This document shows, in pieces, positions 8,442 to 17,477 of a stretch of DNA of 64,000 bases. The position numbers and the translations under genes were made by a program. The stretch is from VXYL01 sp965203685 (GTDB lineage: Bacteria > Pseudomonadota > Gammaproteobacteria > Pseudomonadales > Azotimanducaceae), in contig OZ241908.1 in the NCBI GenBank assembly GCA_965203685.1, positions 5,766,001 to 5,830,000 of the forward strand, read 5' to 3'. The first letter of the stretch is position 1, and each line of letters begins with the position of its first letter. The notes under the pieces are model-generated. The model did no database searches, was not told the origin of the DNA, and saw nothing but the letters and a program-made list of their open reading frames with translations.

Positions 8442-10031
8442 ATGGAAGTACCGCTTCTCGTCGACGACTTCCTGCGCCGCTCGGTGCAGTTGTACCCGGC
8501 GAAGACCGCCGTTGTAGACAACGACCTGCGCTTCACCTACGCGGAACTGCAGGCGCGGGTGAATCGGCTGTCGCATGCGCTCCTTAAGTTGGGGGTGGAG
8601 CCCGACGACCGGGTCTGCATCCTGAGCCCCAACTCGCACTTCTTCCTGGAGAGCTTCTTCGCGACCAGCCAGATCGGTGCCGTTCTCGTGCCGCTCAACT
8701 ACCGCTTGGTCGCGGCCGACCACGAGTACATCCTGAATCATGCGGGCGTATCGGTCGTGCTGGTTGACCACGAGTACACGGATATCGTCGACGGTATCCG
8801 TGCCAACCTGACGACCGTCCGGCACTTCATCGTGGCGCGGGACGGCAGCGACACGCTGCTCGGTCTCACGCCGGACGGATGGCAGGACTGGGAGACGCTG
8901 ATCGCCGGCGAACCGACGTCCGCGCCGCCGGCCGTCGCGCGCGACGAGAACGACCTGGTGTCGATCAACTACACCTCGGGCACCACGGCGCGTCCCAAGG
9001 GCGTGATGCTCACCCACCGCAACTGCACCATCAACGCCTACAGCCTGATCGCGCACTTGCGCGTCAGTCACGACGACGTGGAGCTTTGGACGTTGCCGAT
9101 GTTCCACTGCAACGGCTGGGGCGGCGTCTACGCCATCACCGGCATGGGCGGGACGCACGTGGTGCTCCGGGCGGTGGACGGCGCGGACATCTTCCGCCTG
9201 ATCGAGCGCGAGAAGGTGACCTTCGCGTGCATGGCGCCTACGGTGCTGCGCACGATCCTGGACTACCCGGACCGGGACGCGCACAACATCGAGACGAAGC
9301 CGCGCTTCATCGTCGCGGGCGCGCCGCCGCCGGCGGCTTTCATCGACCGCCTGGAGAACGAACTCGGGTGGGAGTTCATCGAGATCTACGGCCTAACGGA
9401 GACGGCACCGCTCTTGACCGTCAACCACACGGACTTCAACACCGAGAAGGAAGACTACGCGCGCCGCTCGCGGGCCGGCGTGCCAGCGATCGGCGTCGAC
9501 CTCGTGGTACTCGACGACAACGACCAGCCCGTGCCCAAGGACAACACCTCGGTCGGCGAGGTCTGCGCCCGGTCCAACGTCGTCTTCAAGGGATACTGGG
9601 AGCAGCCCGAAGAAACCGCCAAGGCCATTCGCGACGGCTACTTCCATACCGGCGACCTCGCCGTCTGGGACGAAGTCGGCAGCATTCACATCGTGGACCG
9701 CAAGAAGGACGTCATCATCTCCGGAGGTGAGAACATCAGCTCGCCCGACATCGAGGACGTGCTCTACCGGCACCCCGCCGTCCTCGAGTGCGCGGTGATC
9801 GGCGTACCGCACGAGAAGTGGGGCGAGACGCCCAAGGCCCTCGTGGTTCAGCGTGACGGATCAAACGCGGACGAAGCCGAGATCATCGCCTTCTGCCGGG
9901 ACAACCTCGCGCACTTCAAGTGCCCGACATCGGTGGAGTTCCGCGACGAGTTGCCGCGCACGGCGACCGGCAAGCTGCAGAAGTTCAAGCTGCGCGAGCC
10001 CTACTGGTCGTCCGAGCGGCGCGTTGGGTGA
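8442..10031 (+). CDS. AMP-dependent acyl-CoA synthetase/ligase
   Basis: This 529-residue adenylate-forming enzyme activates a carboxylic acid to its acyl-AMP and then its acyl-CoA. It shows the P-loop motif YTSGTTARPKGV (about residue 180), the A5 motif EIYGLTET, the hinge and adenylate motif YFHTGDLAVWD, the GGENISSPDIE segment and the catalytic Lys in PRTATGKLQKF near the C-terminus. It most resembles the medium/long-chain or aryl acyl-CoA ligases of catabolic operons. The start has AGGAGGAC eight bases upstream. It shares an operon with the GMC oxidoreductase. The 3' end is followed by a palindromic repeat and a hairpin. Confidence 0.93.
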   Translation: MEVPLLVDDFLRRSVQLYPAKTAVVDNDLRFTYAELQARVNRLSHALLKLGVEPDDRVCILSPNSHFFLESFFATSQIGAVLVPLNYRLVAADHEYILNHAGVSVVLVDHEYTDIVDGIRANLTTVRHFIVARDGSDTLLGLTPDGWQDWETLIAGEPTSAPPAVARDENDLVSINYTSGTTARPKGVMLTHRNCTINAYSLIAHLRVSHDDVELWTLPMFHCNGWGGVYAITGMGGTHVVLRAVDGADIFRLIEREKVTFACMAPTVLRTILDYPDRDAHNIETKPRFIVAGAPPPAAFIDRLENELGWEFIEIYGLTETAPLLTVNHTDFNTEKEDYARRSRAGVPAIGVDLVVLDDNDQPVPKDNTSVGEVCARSNVVFKGYWEQPEETAKAIRDGYFHTGDLAVWDEVGSIHIVDRKKDVIISGGENISSPDIEDVLYRHPAVLECAVIGVPHEKWGETPKALVVQRDGSNADEAEIIAFCRDNLAHFKCPTSVEFRDELPRTATGKLQKFKLREPYWSSERRVG

Positions 10032-10035
10032 CGAC

Positions 10036-10060
10036 GGTGCGCGGACGTCCCCGTCCGCAT
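10036..10060. repeat. Palindromic intergenic repeat, copy 1
   Basis: The copy reads GGTGCGCGGACGTCCCCGTCCGCAT. The arms GCGGACG and CGTCCGC pair around a short loop. It lies between two convergent genes and matches the repeat family found elsewhere in the window (for example at 34477, 42666, 49151 and 59601). Confidence 0.85.
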
Positions 10061-10061
10061 C

Positions 10062-10077
10062 CCGGCCGTCAGGCCGG
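10062..10077. terminator. GC-rich hairpin between convergent genes
   Basis: CCGGCC, GTCA, GGCCGG makes a perfect 6-bp stem with a 4-nt loop directly after the repeat copy. It overlaps the stop codon of the 10069-10725 gene. There is no U-tract, so intrinsic termination is uncertain, but its position between converging transcripts fits a bidirectional stop or an mRNA-end stabiliser. Confidence 0.4.
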
Positions 10078-10725
10078 TTCCTCCTTCATGACCAGCTCGA
10101 CCCGGAGTTTGTCGCGCGCCTTCTCGTAGGCGCGCCTGGAAATCCTCCCGTCGTCGGCCATCGCCTCGAGTTGCTCGAGCTGACGTTCGACGCGCTCCGC
10201 GCGCGTACGTTCTAGCGCGCGCATGTTGTCCGGACCGCGGCTGAACAGGCTCCTGTCGCGCAGGCCGTAGCTGGCCTCTTGGAACGCCGTTCGCCGATTG
10301 ACGCGTCGAATGGCCAGGTAGAGCGCCTCGACGAAGGCCAGCGTGACGCCGACCACCAAGGCCACGCGCGCGCCCCCCAGGAACTGCGCCTGGACGATCA
10401 AGGCAGCGCTGGGCGCCAGCACGAGGATGCCGAGGATCCAGAGCAGCCGGGTCTGGTCGCGCCGGGTTGCGGTGCTGCCCTCGACTTTCGATGGCCCGTC
10501 ACGGCTCATAGCCCAGCCGAGTCGGTCGATGTCGTTCGCGATATACCGGAAGCACTGGCCGAGGAGGACGAGAAACACTGCGAGCAAGGCGGCCTGCCAG
10601 CCGAACAGGATGAGCGCTCCCGCGAGCAGGGCGATGTAGGCGCCGCCCACACCGACGAACAACGTGCCCTTCCAAAGGCGCTGCAGGCGCAGGCGGATTT
10701 CGGAGTCGGGAGGCGTGGTTGACAC
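10069..10725 (-). CDS. Small integral membrane protein with SHOCT-like tail
   Basis: This 218-residue protein has four predicted membrane helices (about residues 20-45, 45-65, 95-112 and 118-138, in two hairpins), a cytoplasmic linker, and a C-terminal coiled/helical segment ending in ADDGRISRRAYEKARDKL. That segment resembles the SHOCT motif (short C-terminal domain that often mediates oligomerisation). No enzymatic residues are evident. It lies 10 bp downstream of the FG-GAP lipoprotein gene on the same strand and is probably cotranscribed. Its function is unknown. Confidence 0.65.
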   Translation of the reverse strand: MSTTPPDSEIRLRLQRLWKGTLFVGVGGAYIALLAGALILFGWQAALLAVFLVLLGQCFRYIANDIDRLGWAMSRDGPSKVEGSTATRRDQTRLLWILGILVLAPSAALIVQAQFLGGARVALVVGVTLAFVEALYLAIRRVNRRTAFQEASYGLRDRSLFSRGPDNMRALERTRAERVERQLEQLEAMADDGRISRRAYEKARDKLRVELVMKEEPA

Positions 10726-10735
10726 GGGCGGTCCC

Positions 10736-12325
10736 TCAGCGCGCCATGAGGATGGTCATCCGCCCAGCCTCCGTGGCGGATGGATGCTGGATGAGGACAT
10801 CCTGCTTGGCGTCGTGATCGAGGTCGACCAGCCGGGCGTTGCGTTCGTCGGCTGGGATCGCGACGGGCACGTGTACCGCTTGCGACGCGTAGGGATCGGT
10901 ACCGGGCTGTGCCAGGAACACCGACAGTTGGTCCCAGCGGTCGCCGACCAGCAGATCCAACCGGTGGTCGCCGTTGACGTCGCCGACGAGCACCGTCGGG
11001 AACAGCGGTCCCCTGCGGTCGAGTGGCGCAAACGGGCTACCGAGGCGACGCGTGGCGTCTGGCTTCTCGGGATAGCGCCCATCCTGCAGCCGGTACAGGT
11101 AGAGCTCCATGGAAATGGAGTTGCCGACCATGGCGCGAAACATGCCGCCCAAGCTCGTGTTGACCGCGGCCATCGCCGTGTCCATGGCGCCGTCACCGTC
11201 GAAGTCGAGAAAGTACTGCGCGGCGTAGCCCCACGGCTGCAGTCCGCCCGACTTCCCGGGCGCGTCCACCACGGTGTCGGCTTGTGCTCCGAACGCTGTG
11301 CCGTCGGCCGTTGGTCGGCCGAAGTGCACCTCGTAGCGTCCGCGTAGCCGTAGTGGGCTGCGCCCGGTAAGCGAGAGGATCACGAGATCGCCGACGCCGT
11401 CCGCGTTCAGGTCGCGCACGCCGTGCAGAATCCTGTGTTCCACCCGCCCCGTGAAGCCGAGTAGCAGGGCCGGCACGCTCGCATCGCCGAATTGGAAGGC
11501 CAATCCGTAGACGCCGTCGAAGTCGAAGGGGACATCCGTCGAGAACGTGCCTGCCGATGTGGGGAATGTGCCGGATGGATCCTGCCGATAGACTAGGAAG
11601 TGGTCGGTGTCCCAGAACACGAGGTCGTCGCGCCCGTCGCCGTCGAAATCCAACTGGCGAACGCGGTTCAAGTACCAGGGCATGTTTTGCGCCGTGACGC
11701 CGACCTCGCGATAGGTCCGCTGATCGCCGTAGGCCTTGGCGTCGAGGAAGGGCTCTTCCGGTCCCAGCTTCAACGGGTCGCGGAACGAACCGTCAGGTTC
11801 TTGCAGCACGACCCAGAAACCGTCGAGGTCCGGGACCAGGAAGTCGTCCCGGCCATCACCGTTCAGGTCGCGGACCACGTCGAGTTCCGGCACGCCGGCG
11901 TCGTCCGGCGCGCTGAAGCTGGTCGTGAATTCGGCGATCGTATGTTCCGTTGCGGTGATCGGATCCAACCAGAGCAGGCCACCGTCGCGAAACGCGACCA
12001 GGCGGTCCCGGCCCGCGATCTGGGCGACGGCCACGTAGTGGAGGTCCGACGGCAACGCCATCTCGATACTCGACGTCCAGTCGGAGCCGTCGAACCCATA
12101 AAGGCGGAGTCTCCGCTCCGCATCGGAACCGACGCTGATCTCGGCGAGTTGCGGCCCGGCCTCATCGACGAACGATCCGACGAGGACGGTCTGGTGGGCC
12201 GCTGGCGCCGTGGTGATCTGGTAGGTGTCGAAGAGGTCGCTATCAGGGGTGGAGGGCGTGACTGTCGCGCAGCCGGAGGCCAGCGCGACGAGTGCGGGCA
12301 GGGCGAATAGGGCGAACTTTGGCAT
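10736..12325 (-). CDS. FG-GAP/VCBS-repeat lipoprotein
   Basis: This 529-residue exported protein has a lipobox at the N-terminus (VALASGC, Cys19), so it should be lipid-anchored in the outer or inner membrane. The mature part holds at least five FG-GAP-type repeats, each with a calcium-binding loop: DLNGDGRDD, DFDGDGRDD, DLNADGVGD, DFDGDGAMD and DVNGDHRLD. These repeats build a seven-bladed beta-propeller like the integrin alpha head and usually mediate binding rather than catalysis. It diverges from a helix-turn-helix regulator at 12440; a 17-bp palindrome lies between them. The ligand is unknown. Confidence 0.85.
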   Translation of the reverse strand: MPKFALFALPALVALASGCATVTPSTPDSDLFDTYQITTAPAAHQTVLVGSFVDEAGPQLAEISVGSDAERRLRLYGFDGSDWTSSIEMALPSDLHYVAVAQIAGRDRLVAFRDGGLLWLDPITATEHTIAEFTTSFSAPDDAGVPELDVVRDLNGDGRDDFLVPDLDGFWVVLQEPDGSFRDPLKLGPEEPFLDAKAYGDQRTYREVGVTAQNMPWYLNRVRQLDFDGDGRDDLVFWDTDHFLVYRQDPSGTFPTSAGTFSTDVPFDFDGVYGLAFQFGDASVPALLLGFTGRVEHRILHGVRDLNADGVGDLVILSLTGRSPLRLRGRYEVHFGRPTADGTAFGAQADTVVDAPGKSGGLQPWGYAAQYFLDFDGDGAMDTAMAAVNTSLGGMFRAMVGNSISMELYLYRLQDGRYPEKPDATRRLGSPFAPLDRRGPLFPTVLVGDVNGDHRLDLLVGDRWDQLSVFLAQPGTDPYASQAVHVPVAIPADERNARLVDLDHDAKQDVLIQHPSATEAGRMTILMAR

Positions 12326-12383
12326 GACGAGCCACCGGTGAAAGGACGTGCGGCGAGACTCGCCGCCCGACCCGCAATTTGCA

Positions 12384-12400
12384 ACTTGAACGCTTCAAGT
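12384..12400. promoter_or_regulatory. 17-bp palindrome, candidate operator
   Basis: ACTTGAA-CGC-TTCAAGT is a perfect 7-bp inverted repeat around CGC. It stands in the 114-bp gap between the divergent FG-GAP lipoprotein gene and the helix-turn-helix regulator gene. A dimeric regulator such as the adjacent one could bind here and control both directions. Confidence 0.5.
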
Positions 12401-12439
12401 GTCAAATTTCGAGTCACTAGGTACTTTTGAGTGATACCC

Positions 12440-13183
12440 ATGGTCCAATCCAAGCGTATCGTCAACGCGCTCAAGCAGGTTTTGAAAACCCGCGGCATCG
12501 CTTACGAGCAGGTCGCGGGTCACTTGGCGCTGTCGCTGAGTAGCGTCAAGCGGATGTTCTCCACGGGCGCGTTCTCGCTCGAGCGCTTGGAGATGGTCTG
12601 CGACTTGGCGGACGTCGACCTGTTGGAGCTAGCCCGGTTGGCGGACGCGCAACGGTTGCAGGTGTCGTCCCTTACCGTGGACCAGGAACGGGAACTGGTC
12701 AGCGATCCGACGCTCCTCCTGGTTGCGGTCTGCGCGTTCAACCGATGGCCGTTCGAGAAGATTCTCGACTACTACCGGTTCTCAGCACCCGGGTTGACCA
12801 AGCTAGTGATCCGCCTCGACCGCATGGGCCTGATCGAACTGCTTCCGGGCAACCGGATTCGCCTGCGGATCTCCCGTAGTTTCGCGTGGCTGCCCGACGG
12901 TCCGATACACCGATACTTCGTGGAACGCGTGCAAAGCGAGTTCCTGTCCGGGGCCTTCGCGCCCGACCGGGACTTGCACCGCTTCGCATGGGGCATGATA
13001 TCGCCTGAGTCTGCCGTCGTTTTGCGCACCAAGATGGCGGAACTGGTGGAGACGTTCGACGACCTCACCCGCGGCGACGAGGTTCGGCCCGACGATGCCG
13101 CCCGCGGCACTTGCCTGCTCGTGGCGCTGCGTCAGTGGCAACCGGCGGGCTTCGTGGCTATGCGACGAGCGGATGACCGGTAA
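12440..13183 (+). CDS. Helix-turn-helix (XRE-like) transcriptional regulator with winged C-terminal region
   Basis: This 247-residue protein starts at the ATG at 12440 (a GTG nine bases earlier is the alternative). Residues 5-60 form an XRE/Cro-type helix-turn-helix (YEQVAGHLALSLSSVKRMFS). A later segment (WPFEKILDYY through GLTKLVIRLDRMGLIELLP, about residues 95-135) reads as a second, winged-helix DNA-binding unit. The rest is a likely ligand or dimerisation domain. The gene overlaps the start of the large membrane fusion gene by 11 nt and faces the FG-GAP lipoprotein gene across a palindrome, so it probably regulates one or both. Confidence 0.75.
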   Translation: MVQSKRIVNALKQVLKTRGIAYEQVAGHLALSLSSVKRMFSTGAFSLERLEMVCDLADVDLLELARLADAQRLQVSSLTVDQERELVSDPTLLLVAVCAFNRWPFEKILDYYRFSAPGLTKLVIRLDRMGLIELLPGNRIRLRISRSFAWLPDGPIHRYFVERVQSEFLSGAFAPDRDLHRFAWGMISPESAVVLRTKMAELVETFDDLTRGDEVRPDDAARGTCLLVALRQWQPAGFVAMRRADDR

Positions 13184-16100
13184 GTACGCGCCCGGCGCCA
13201 GCGTTGTGGTCGGCCTCTGGTCGACGGCGCTCGATGTCGTTGCGTTTGCGGCGCTGGACCTGCGCACGCTAAGGCGTTCGGTCGGTGCTTGGGTCTTCGC
13301 GGGCCTGTCCTGCGTGGTCGGAGCAGGTCTGTTCGCGTTGGCCGCCGGGCTCCACGGGATGCACACGGCCCAGGTTCCGGCGTTCGGGTTCCTGGCGCCC
13401 CAGTTCTTCCTGTCGCATTTCGGCGTGTACCTGGTTTTCGCGGCGATGCTCGGTTCGGCCTTCTTGGCGAACGGCTTGAGGGGCGAAGCGCGAGACGGCC
13501 TGCCTGGTGTTTTGGACACGCGGGCCTTCTCCAATGTCGCGCTGGTCGGCGGTCGCGTGCTGGCGTTGTTGGCGACCGGATGGGGGTCGGTTCTGTTGGT
13601 TCTCTCCTTGCTGCAAGGGGGCTGCTCGGTGGCCGAGTGGCTAGGCTGGTGGTCGGGAGGTTCGCCGACGACCGCCTCTGTAGCCACCTTCCTGCTGGTC
13701 GACCTGCCGCCAGCGCTTGCGCTGTGGTGTTCCGCGCTCGTGGCGATGGGTACTCTTGTTCGCAATCGGGCCTTGAACGCATTTCTGGCCCTGGTCGCCA
13801 CGGCAACCTTGTGGCTGGGGCTCGGCCTGCCGGGCCACTTGGTGCATGCGTTGATCCCGGTGACGGCCTACGAGCGGCTGGTATCGGACATTGCGCCCCG
13901 TTGGGTGGACGCGTACACCGCGCTGCAGCGCTTAGGCCTGCTGCTGTCGGCGACTGGGTTGATCGCGGTCGCGGCGGCTGTGCATGCGAGACGCGACGGT
14001 CGCTCTCGCAGCGCTCGGATCGGCTTAGGCGGCGGACTGATTGCGGCGGCTGCCGTCTGCGTCGGCTTCTTGGTGTGGCAGGCGAATGCCGTCGAGGGGA
14101 ACCGTGAGCGATGGCGCGCAGCGCACGAGCGCGCTGCTCTCGATGCAGGTTCGGAAGTCGATCTCGACCGGCTGTCCGGCCGCGTCCGAATCGACCCCGG
14201 CGTAGAACTGGAGATCGACCTGGAGTTGAACGTGCGCACGCGACGCGTATCGCATTCGCTGTCGCTCGCCTTGAACCCGGGCATGCAGATCCATGCGCTG
14301 GAAGTGAACGGCGCGTCTGCACGCTTCGAGCACGAGAACGGCGTGCTCGTCGTGGAGCCCAGCGATCCCGTAGCCGTCGGCGCGAAGACAGTGATCACTC
14401 TTCGCGCGGCGGGTGTGCCGGATCCCTCCTTTGCCTACTTGGACAGCGCGCTGGACCCATGGCGAGCCCCCCGGACGAGCAGGCTTAGGCTTGCGGGCAC
14501 GGAGGCTGCCATCTTCGAGAGGCCCTACGTCGGTCTTATGCCGGGTGTGTGTTGGCTGCCGAGGACGGGCTTCGGGGAAACAAGGGATTCCTTCGACGTG
14601 GATTTGACGGTGGTGGCCCCGGCCGGCTGGCACGTCGCGGGGCCCGGGCGCGCACGCGCCGTGGGCGGCCCCGGGGCGTCATACCGGTTCTCTCCGGGCG
14701 CACCGGTCGATGAAGTGGCGATCTTCGCGGCGGAGTTCGATTGGCGAGCGATCGAGGTGGCAGGCACCGAGGTGGCGTTGCTCGTGCACCGGCGCCACTG
14801 GGGAAACCTCGAACTGTTCGGGGACGTGGCAGATACCGTCAAGGCGTACCTCGAAGAGGTTTTGCGCGAGGTGGAAAAGGCCGGCGTTCGATATCCCTAC
14901 GACGGGCTGACGCTCGTCGAGACCCCGGCACCGCTGCGGGTCTATCGAGGCGGACCGTACGTGCCGACGGCGCTGGACCTGCCGGGCATCGTTCCGGTTC
15001 CCGAGACGACATTCCCGACCGCGAGGTTCGAGGAGTTCTTGGACCGGATCGAGCAAGCGTTCCAGACCAACCCCGACTATACGAGGCATGCGAAAGCCGG
15101 CCACGTGCTCACGTACGCGCGGGAGGCCGGCATGGTGCGCCGGTTTGCGCGCAACCTTTTCGGCACAACGACCGCGGCTGTCGGTGAGGATGCGATGTTG
15201 CTGGGGCGGATCGGCTTGGACTTGGCGGACGGACTGCTGCCACGAGCCCGGCCCGCACAGATCGACTCGGGTCATGCCCTGGATCGGGACGGCACCCCCG
15301 GGCAACTGCTCGAGCTGCTCGACGCACTGCGTAACGGCCCTCGCGAGGCGGGCCTGCTGTACGCGCGCAGCTATCGCGCCGACGCCGATAGGCCGGCCGT
15401 CTGGGATCAGGTCGAGGGGTTGACGGCGCAGGACTCCGTGGAACCGGAGTTGGCGCTCGGCGCACTTGCGCTCCGGGCAAGCGCGGTTGCCCGACGAATC
15501 CTCGACAGCGACCGACGGCGAGGTGCTGCCCTGATCGGGCTCCTTCGGCGCCGGTACTCCGGAGAGGCGTTCGACGCCGGGGACTTCCGGGGGGCGGTTG
15601 TGGCGATGGGTATCGATCTGACGCCGGCGGAGTGGCGCGCAGGGACGCCGCTGCCCGGGTTTGTTGCTTCCGATGCGCAGATCGGGCGGTTGGAGGACGC
15701 CGCGGACGGGGGTCGCAGGTATCAAGCGCGTCTGCACGTAAGGAACACCGAATCCGTGGCGGGGCATGTCTCCGTGAGCGCCGACAGCTACGGCATGATG
15801 GATCCGTCCGCCCCCGTCCTCATCGGCGCAGAGGAGTCAGTGGAAATCGACTGGGTCGGCAGCGAACCCGCGGAAGTGCTGTGGCTACACAGCTACCTGT
15901 CGCTGAACCGCCACCCGTTGCCCATCAAGGTGTCGAAGGCCGATACGGAACGTCCGGCGCCCGAGAGCCCCTTGGGTGTCCGACCGAGTGGGTGGCTGCC
16001 GGAGAGTGCTAGGGACGTGGTGGTGGACGATCTCGACCCAGGGTTCTCCGTCGGGCAGCGCACGGTCAACTGGGACGTGGTTGATCTGGATCGCGGATTG

Positions 16101-16574
16101 CCCATTTATGCGCGCTTCGAGATGTCCATGGCCGCGGATACTTGGTACCGCGAAGCGGTACCGTCCGCGTGGGGGCGGTACCGGCGGACCCTCGCGGTGG
16201 CGCGAGGCGGGGACGGCGACCGAAGTGTGGCATTCGCCGCCGAACTGCCACGGGACGGGCGCTGGCACCTCGACTACCACATTCCACCCGTTTCGCCACC
16301 GCACTTCCCCGGCGGGACGCCACAGCTTGAGCATATCTCTTGGCTCGGCGAGTACGACATGGCGATCCGAACAGGCCGGCGTGAGACGCTGCGGCGTGGA
16401 ACGCCGGTGGAGTTCGACGGCGGCGCCGCACATCCGGGATGGAACGAGGTTGGCGCGTTCGATATCGACGCGGGACCTGTCCACGTGCTGGTGACGAACC
16501 GGACGGACGGTAAAGTCGTGGTGGCGGACGCCGTCCGCTGGCGCCTTGGCGCCAGCCGACATGATCGACCGTAA
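13173..16574 (+). CDS. ABC-2-permease-like membrane protein fused to degenerate M1-like and golvesin-like domains
   Basis: This is a 1133-residue protein. The ATG at 13173 is chosen because it starts just before the hydrophobic part and overlaps the regulator stop by 11 nt. Residues 20-330 hold about seven to eight membrane helices laid out like ABC-2 transporter permeases. Residues 350-800 resemble the periplasmic M1-peptidase-like part of known ABC-2/M1 fusions, but I see no HExxH zinc motif, so it is probably not a peptidase. The last 180 residues (from about 945) look like a golvesin-type C-terminal beta-sandwich: WNEVGAFDIDAGPVHVLV and VVVADAVRWR are its typical closing strands. No ABC ATPase is encoded next to it. 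It may act as a surface-sensing or envelope-assembly factor; this is inference. Confidence 0.7.
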   Translation: MTGKYAPGASVVVGLWSTALDVVAFAALDLRTLRRSVGAWVFAGLSCVVGAGLFALAAGLHGMHTAQVPAFGFLAPQFFLSHFGVYLVFAAMLGSAFLANGLRGEARDGLPGVLDTRAFSNVALVGGRVLALLATGWGSVLLVLSLLQGGCSVAEWLGWWSGGSPTTASVATFLLVDLPPALALWCSALVAMGTLVRNRALNAFLALVATATLWLGLGLPGHLVHALIPVTAYERLVSDIAPRWVDAYTALQRLGLLLSATGLIAVAAAVHARRDGRSRSARIGLGGGLIAAAAVCVGFLVWQANAVEGNRERWRAAHERAALDAGSEVDLDRLSGRVRIDPGVELEIDLELNVRTRRVSHSLSLALNPGMQIHALEVNGASARFEHENGVLVVEPSDPVAVGAKTVITLRAAGVPDPSFAYLDSALDPWRAPRTSRLRLAGTEAAIFERPYVGLMPGVCWLPRTGFGETRDSFDVDLTVVAPAGWHVAGPGRARAVGGPGASYRFSPGAPVDEVAIFAAEFDWRAIEVAGTEVALLVHRRHWGNLELFGDVADTVKAYLEEVLREVEKAGVRYPYDGLTLVETPAPLRVYRGGPYVPTALDLPGIVPVPETTFPTARFEEFLDRIEQAFQTNPDYTRHAKAGHVLTYAREAGMVRRFARNLFGTTTAAVGEDAMLLGRIGLDLADGLLPRARPAQIDSGHALDRDGTPGQLLELLDALRNGPREAGLLYARSYRADADRPAVWDQVEGLTAQDSVEPELALGALALRASAVARRILDSDRRRGAALIGLLRRRYSGEAFDAGDFRGAVVAMGIDLTPAEWRAGTPLPGFVASDAQIGRLEDAADGGRRYQARLHVRNTESVAGHVSVSADSYGMMDPSAPVLIGAEESVEIDWVGSEPAEVLWLHSYLSLNRHPLPIKVSKADTERPAPESPLGVRPSGWLPESARDVVVDDLDPGFSVGQRTVNWDVVDLDRGLPIYARFEMSMAADTWYREAVPSAWGRYRRTLAVARGGDGDRSVAFAAELPRDGRWHLDYHIPPVSPPHFPGGTPQLEHISWLGEYDMAIRTGRRETLRRGTPVEFDGGAAHPGWNEVGAFDIDAGPVHVLVTNRTDGKVVVADAVRWRLGASRHDRP

Positions 16575-16600
16575 CCGTGTGAAGCAGGCTTGGTGGACGA

Positions 16601-17428
16601 TCAGGCCGGAAACAGTTGCGCGCCCCCGTCGATGCGCAGGATCTGGCCGCTGATGTAGGACGAGTCGGGCGTGACCAGGAATTCCACCGCTTTCGCCACC
16701 TCGTCGGGCCATCCGTAGCGCGTCAAGGCGCCTTCGTGGACCTTGCGCTCGTCCCGGGTCGGCCGGCTGGCCTCGAACCGGGCCGTGATGATCTCGCCGG
16801 GTGCGATGACGTTGGCGTAGACGCCGTGGGGCCTAAGCTGGGCGGCGAGACAGCGCGTGTACTCGTGCACGGCGGCCTTGGCCGTGCCGTACACCACCTC
16901 GGACCGATGGCCGCCGAGGCCCGCGATGCTGCCGATGGTGACCACCCAGCCGCTTGAGCGTTCCATCATCTCCGGCACGACTTCGCGACAGACCAGGATG
17001 CAGGTCATCAGGTTGCGATCAAGCACGGTGCGAACGTCTTCCAGCGATACGTTCACGGCGTCGTTCTCGACGGGTTTCCCGGCTTTCGCGCCGGATGTGC
17101 CTTGCGAGCCGATGTCGCCGCCGGCGTTGTTGATGAGGATGTCGATGCGCCCGAAACGCTCGCGGATCTCAGCGGCCAAGCTCTTGACCGTGGCGTCGTC
17201 GGTCAGGTCGCCGTGGACGGCGAGCACTTCCGCATCGTTGGTTTCCGCGATCGCGGAGGCGACGGATTCGAGCGAATCGGCCTCGTTGAAAGCGCGCGTG
17301 GAAACGGGCGTGGTGCCGTGTACCGCGACTTTCGCACCGAGGCTGGCGAGGTGGTCGGCGACCACGCGCCCGATGCCGCGGGAGGAGCCCGTCACCCACG
17401 CGACCTTGCCTTCGAGTCTCTTGTCCAT
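16601..17428 (-). CDS. Short-chain dehydrogenase/reductase
   Basis: This 275-residue classical SDR has the NAD(P)-binding TGSSRGIG near residue 14, the structural NNAG motif, the catalytic Ser in GSIAG and the YxxxK pair in YGTAK. The C-terminal GGAQLF segment is where SDR tails close the active site. Such enzymes oxidise or reduce hydroxy/keto groups in the cytoplasm. It follows a luciferase-like monooxygenase gene by 49 bp on the same strand and is probably in one operon. Between residues 100 and 125 an insert (GSQGTSGAKAGKP) is longer than in most SDRs. The substrate is unknown. Confidence 0.93.
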   Translation of the reverse strand: MDKRLEGKVAWVTGSSRGIGRVVADHLASLGAKVAVHGTTPVSTRAFNEADSLESVASAIAETNDAEVLAVHGDLTDDATVKSLAAEIRERFGRIDILINNAGGDIGSQGTSGAKAGKPVENDAVNVSLEDVRTVLDRNLMTCILVCREVVPEMMERSSGWVVTIGSIAGLGGHRSEVVYGTAKAAVHEYTRCLAAQLRPHGVYANVIAPGEIITARFEASRPTRDERKVHEGALTRYGWPDEVAKAVEFLVTPDSSYISGQILRIDGGAQLFPA

Positions 17429-17477
17429 TTGGTTGTCCTTGCTTTCGGGGTGGTGAGTGAGCGGTCGCTGAGGGCGC

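Noticed and set aside
7596..9284. 562-codon minus-strand frame opposite the GMC oxidoreductase and ligase genes
   Set aside because: Both plus-strand genes have complete motifs and ribosome sites here; the minus frame has low-complexity Val/Arg/His text.
13173..16574. Active M1 aminopeptidase in the middle of the fusion
   Set aside because: No HExxH-(18)-E motif could be found in the region, so catalytic peptidase activity is not claimed.
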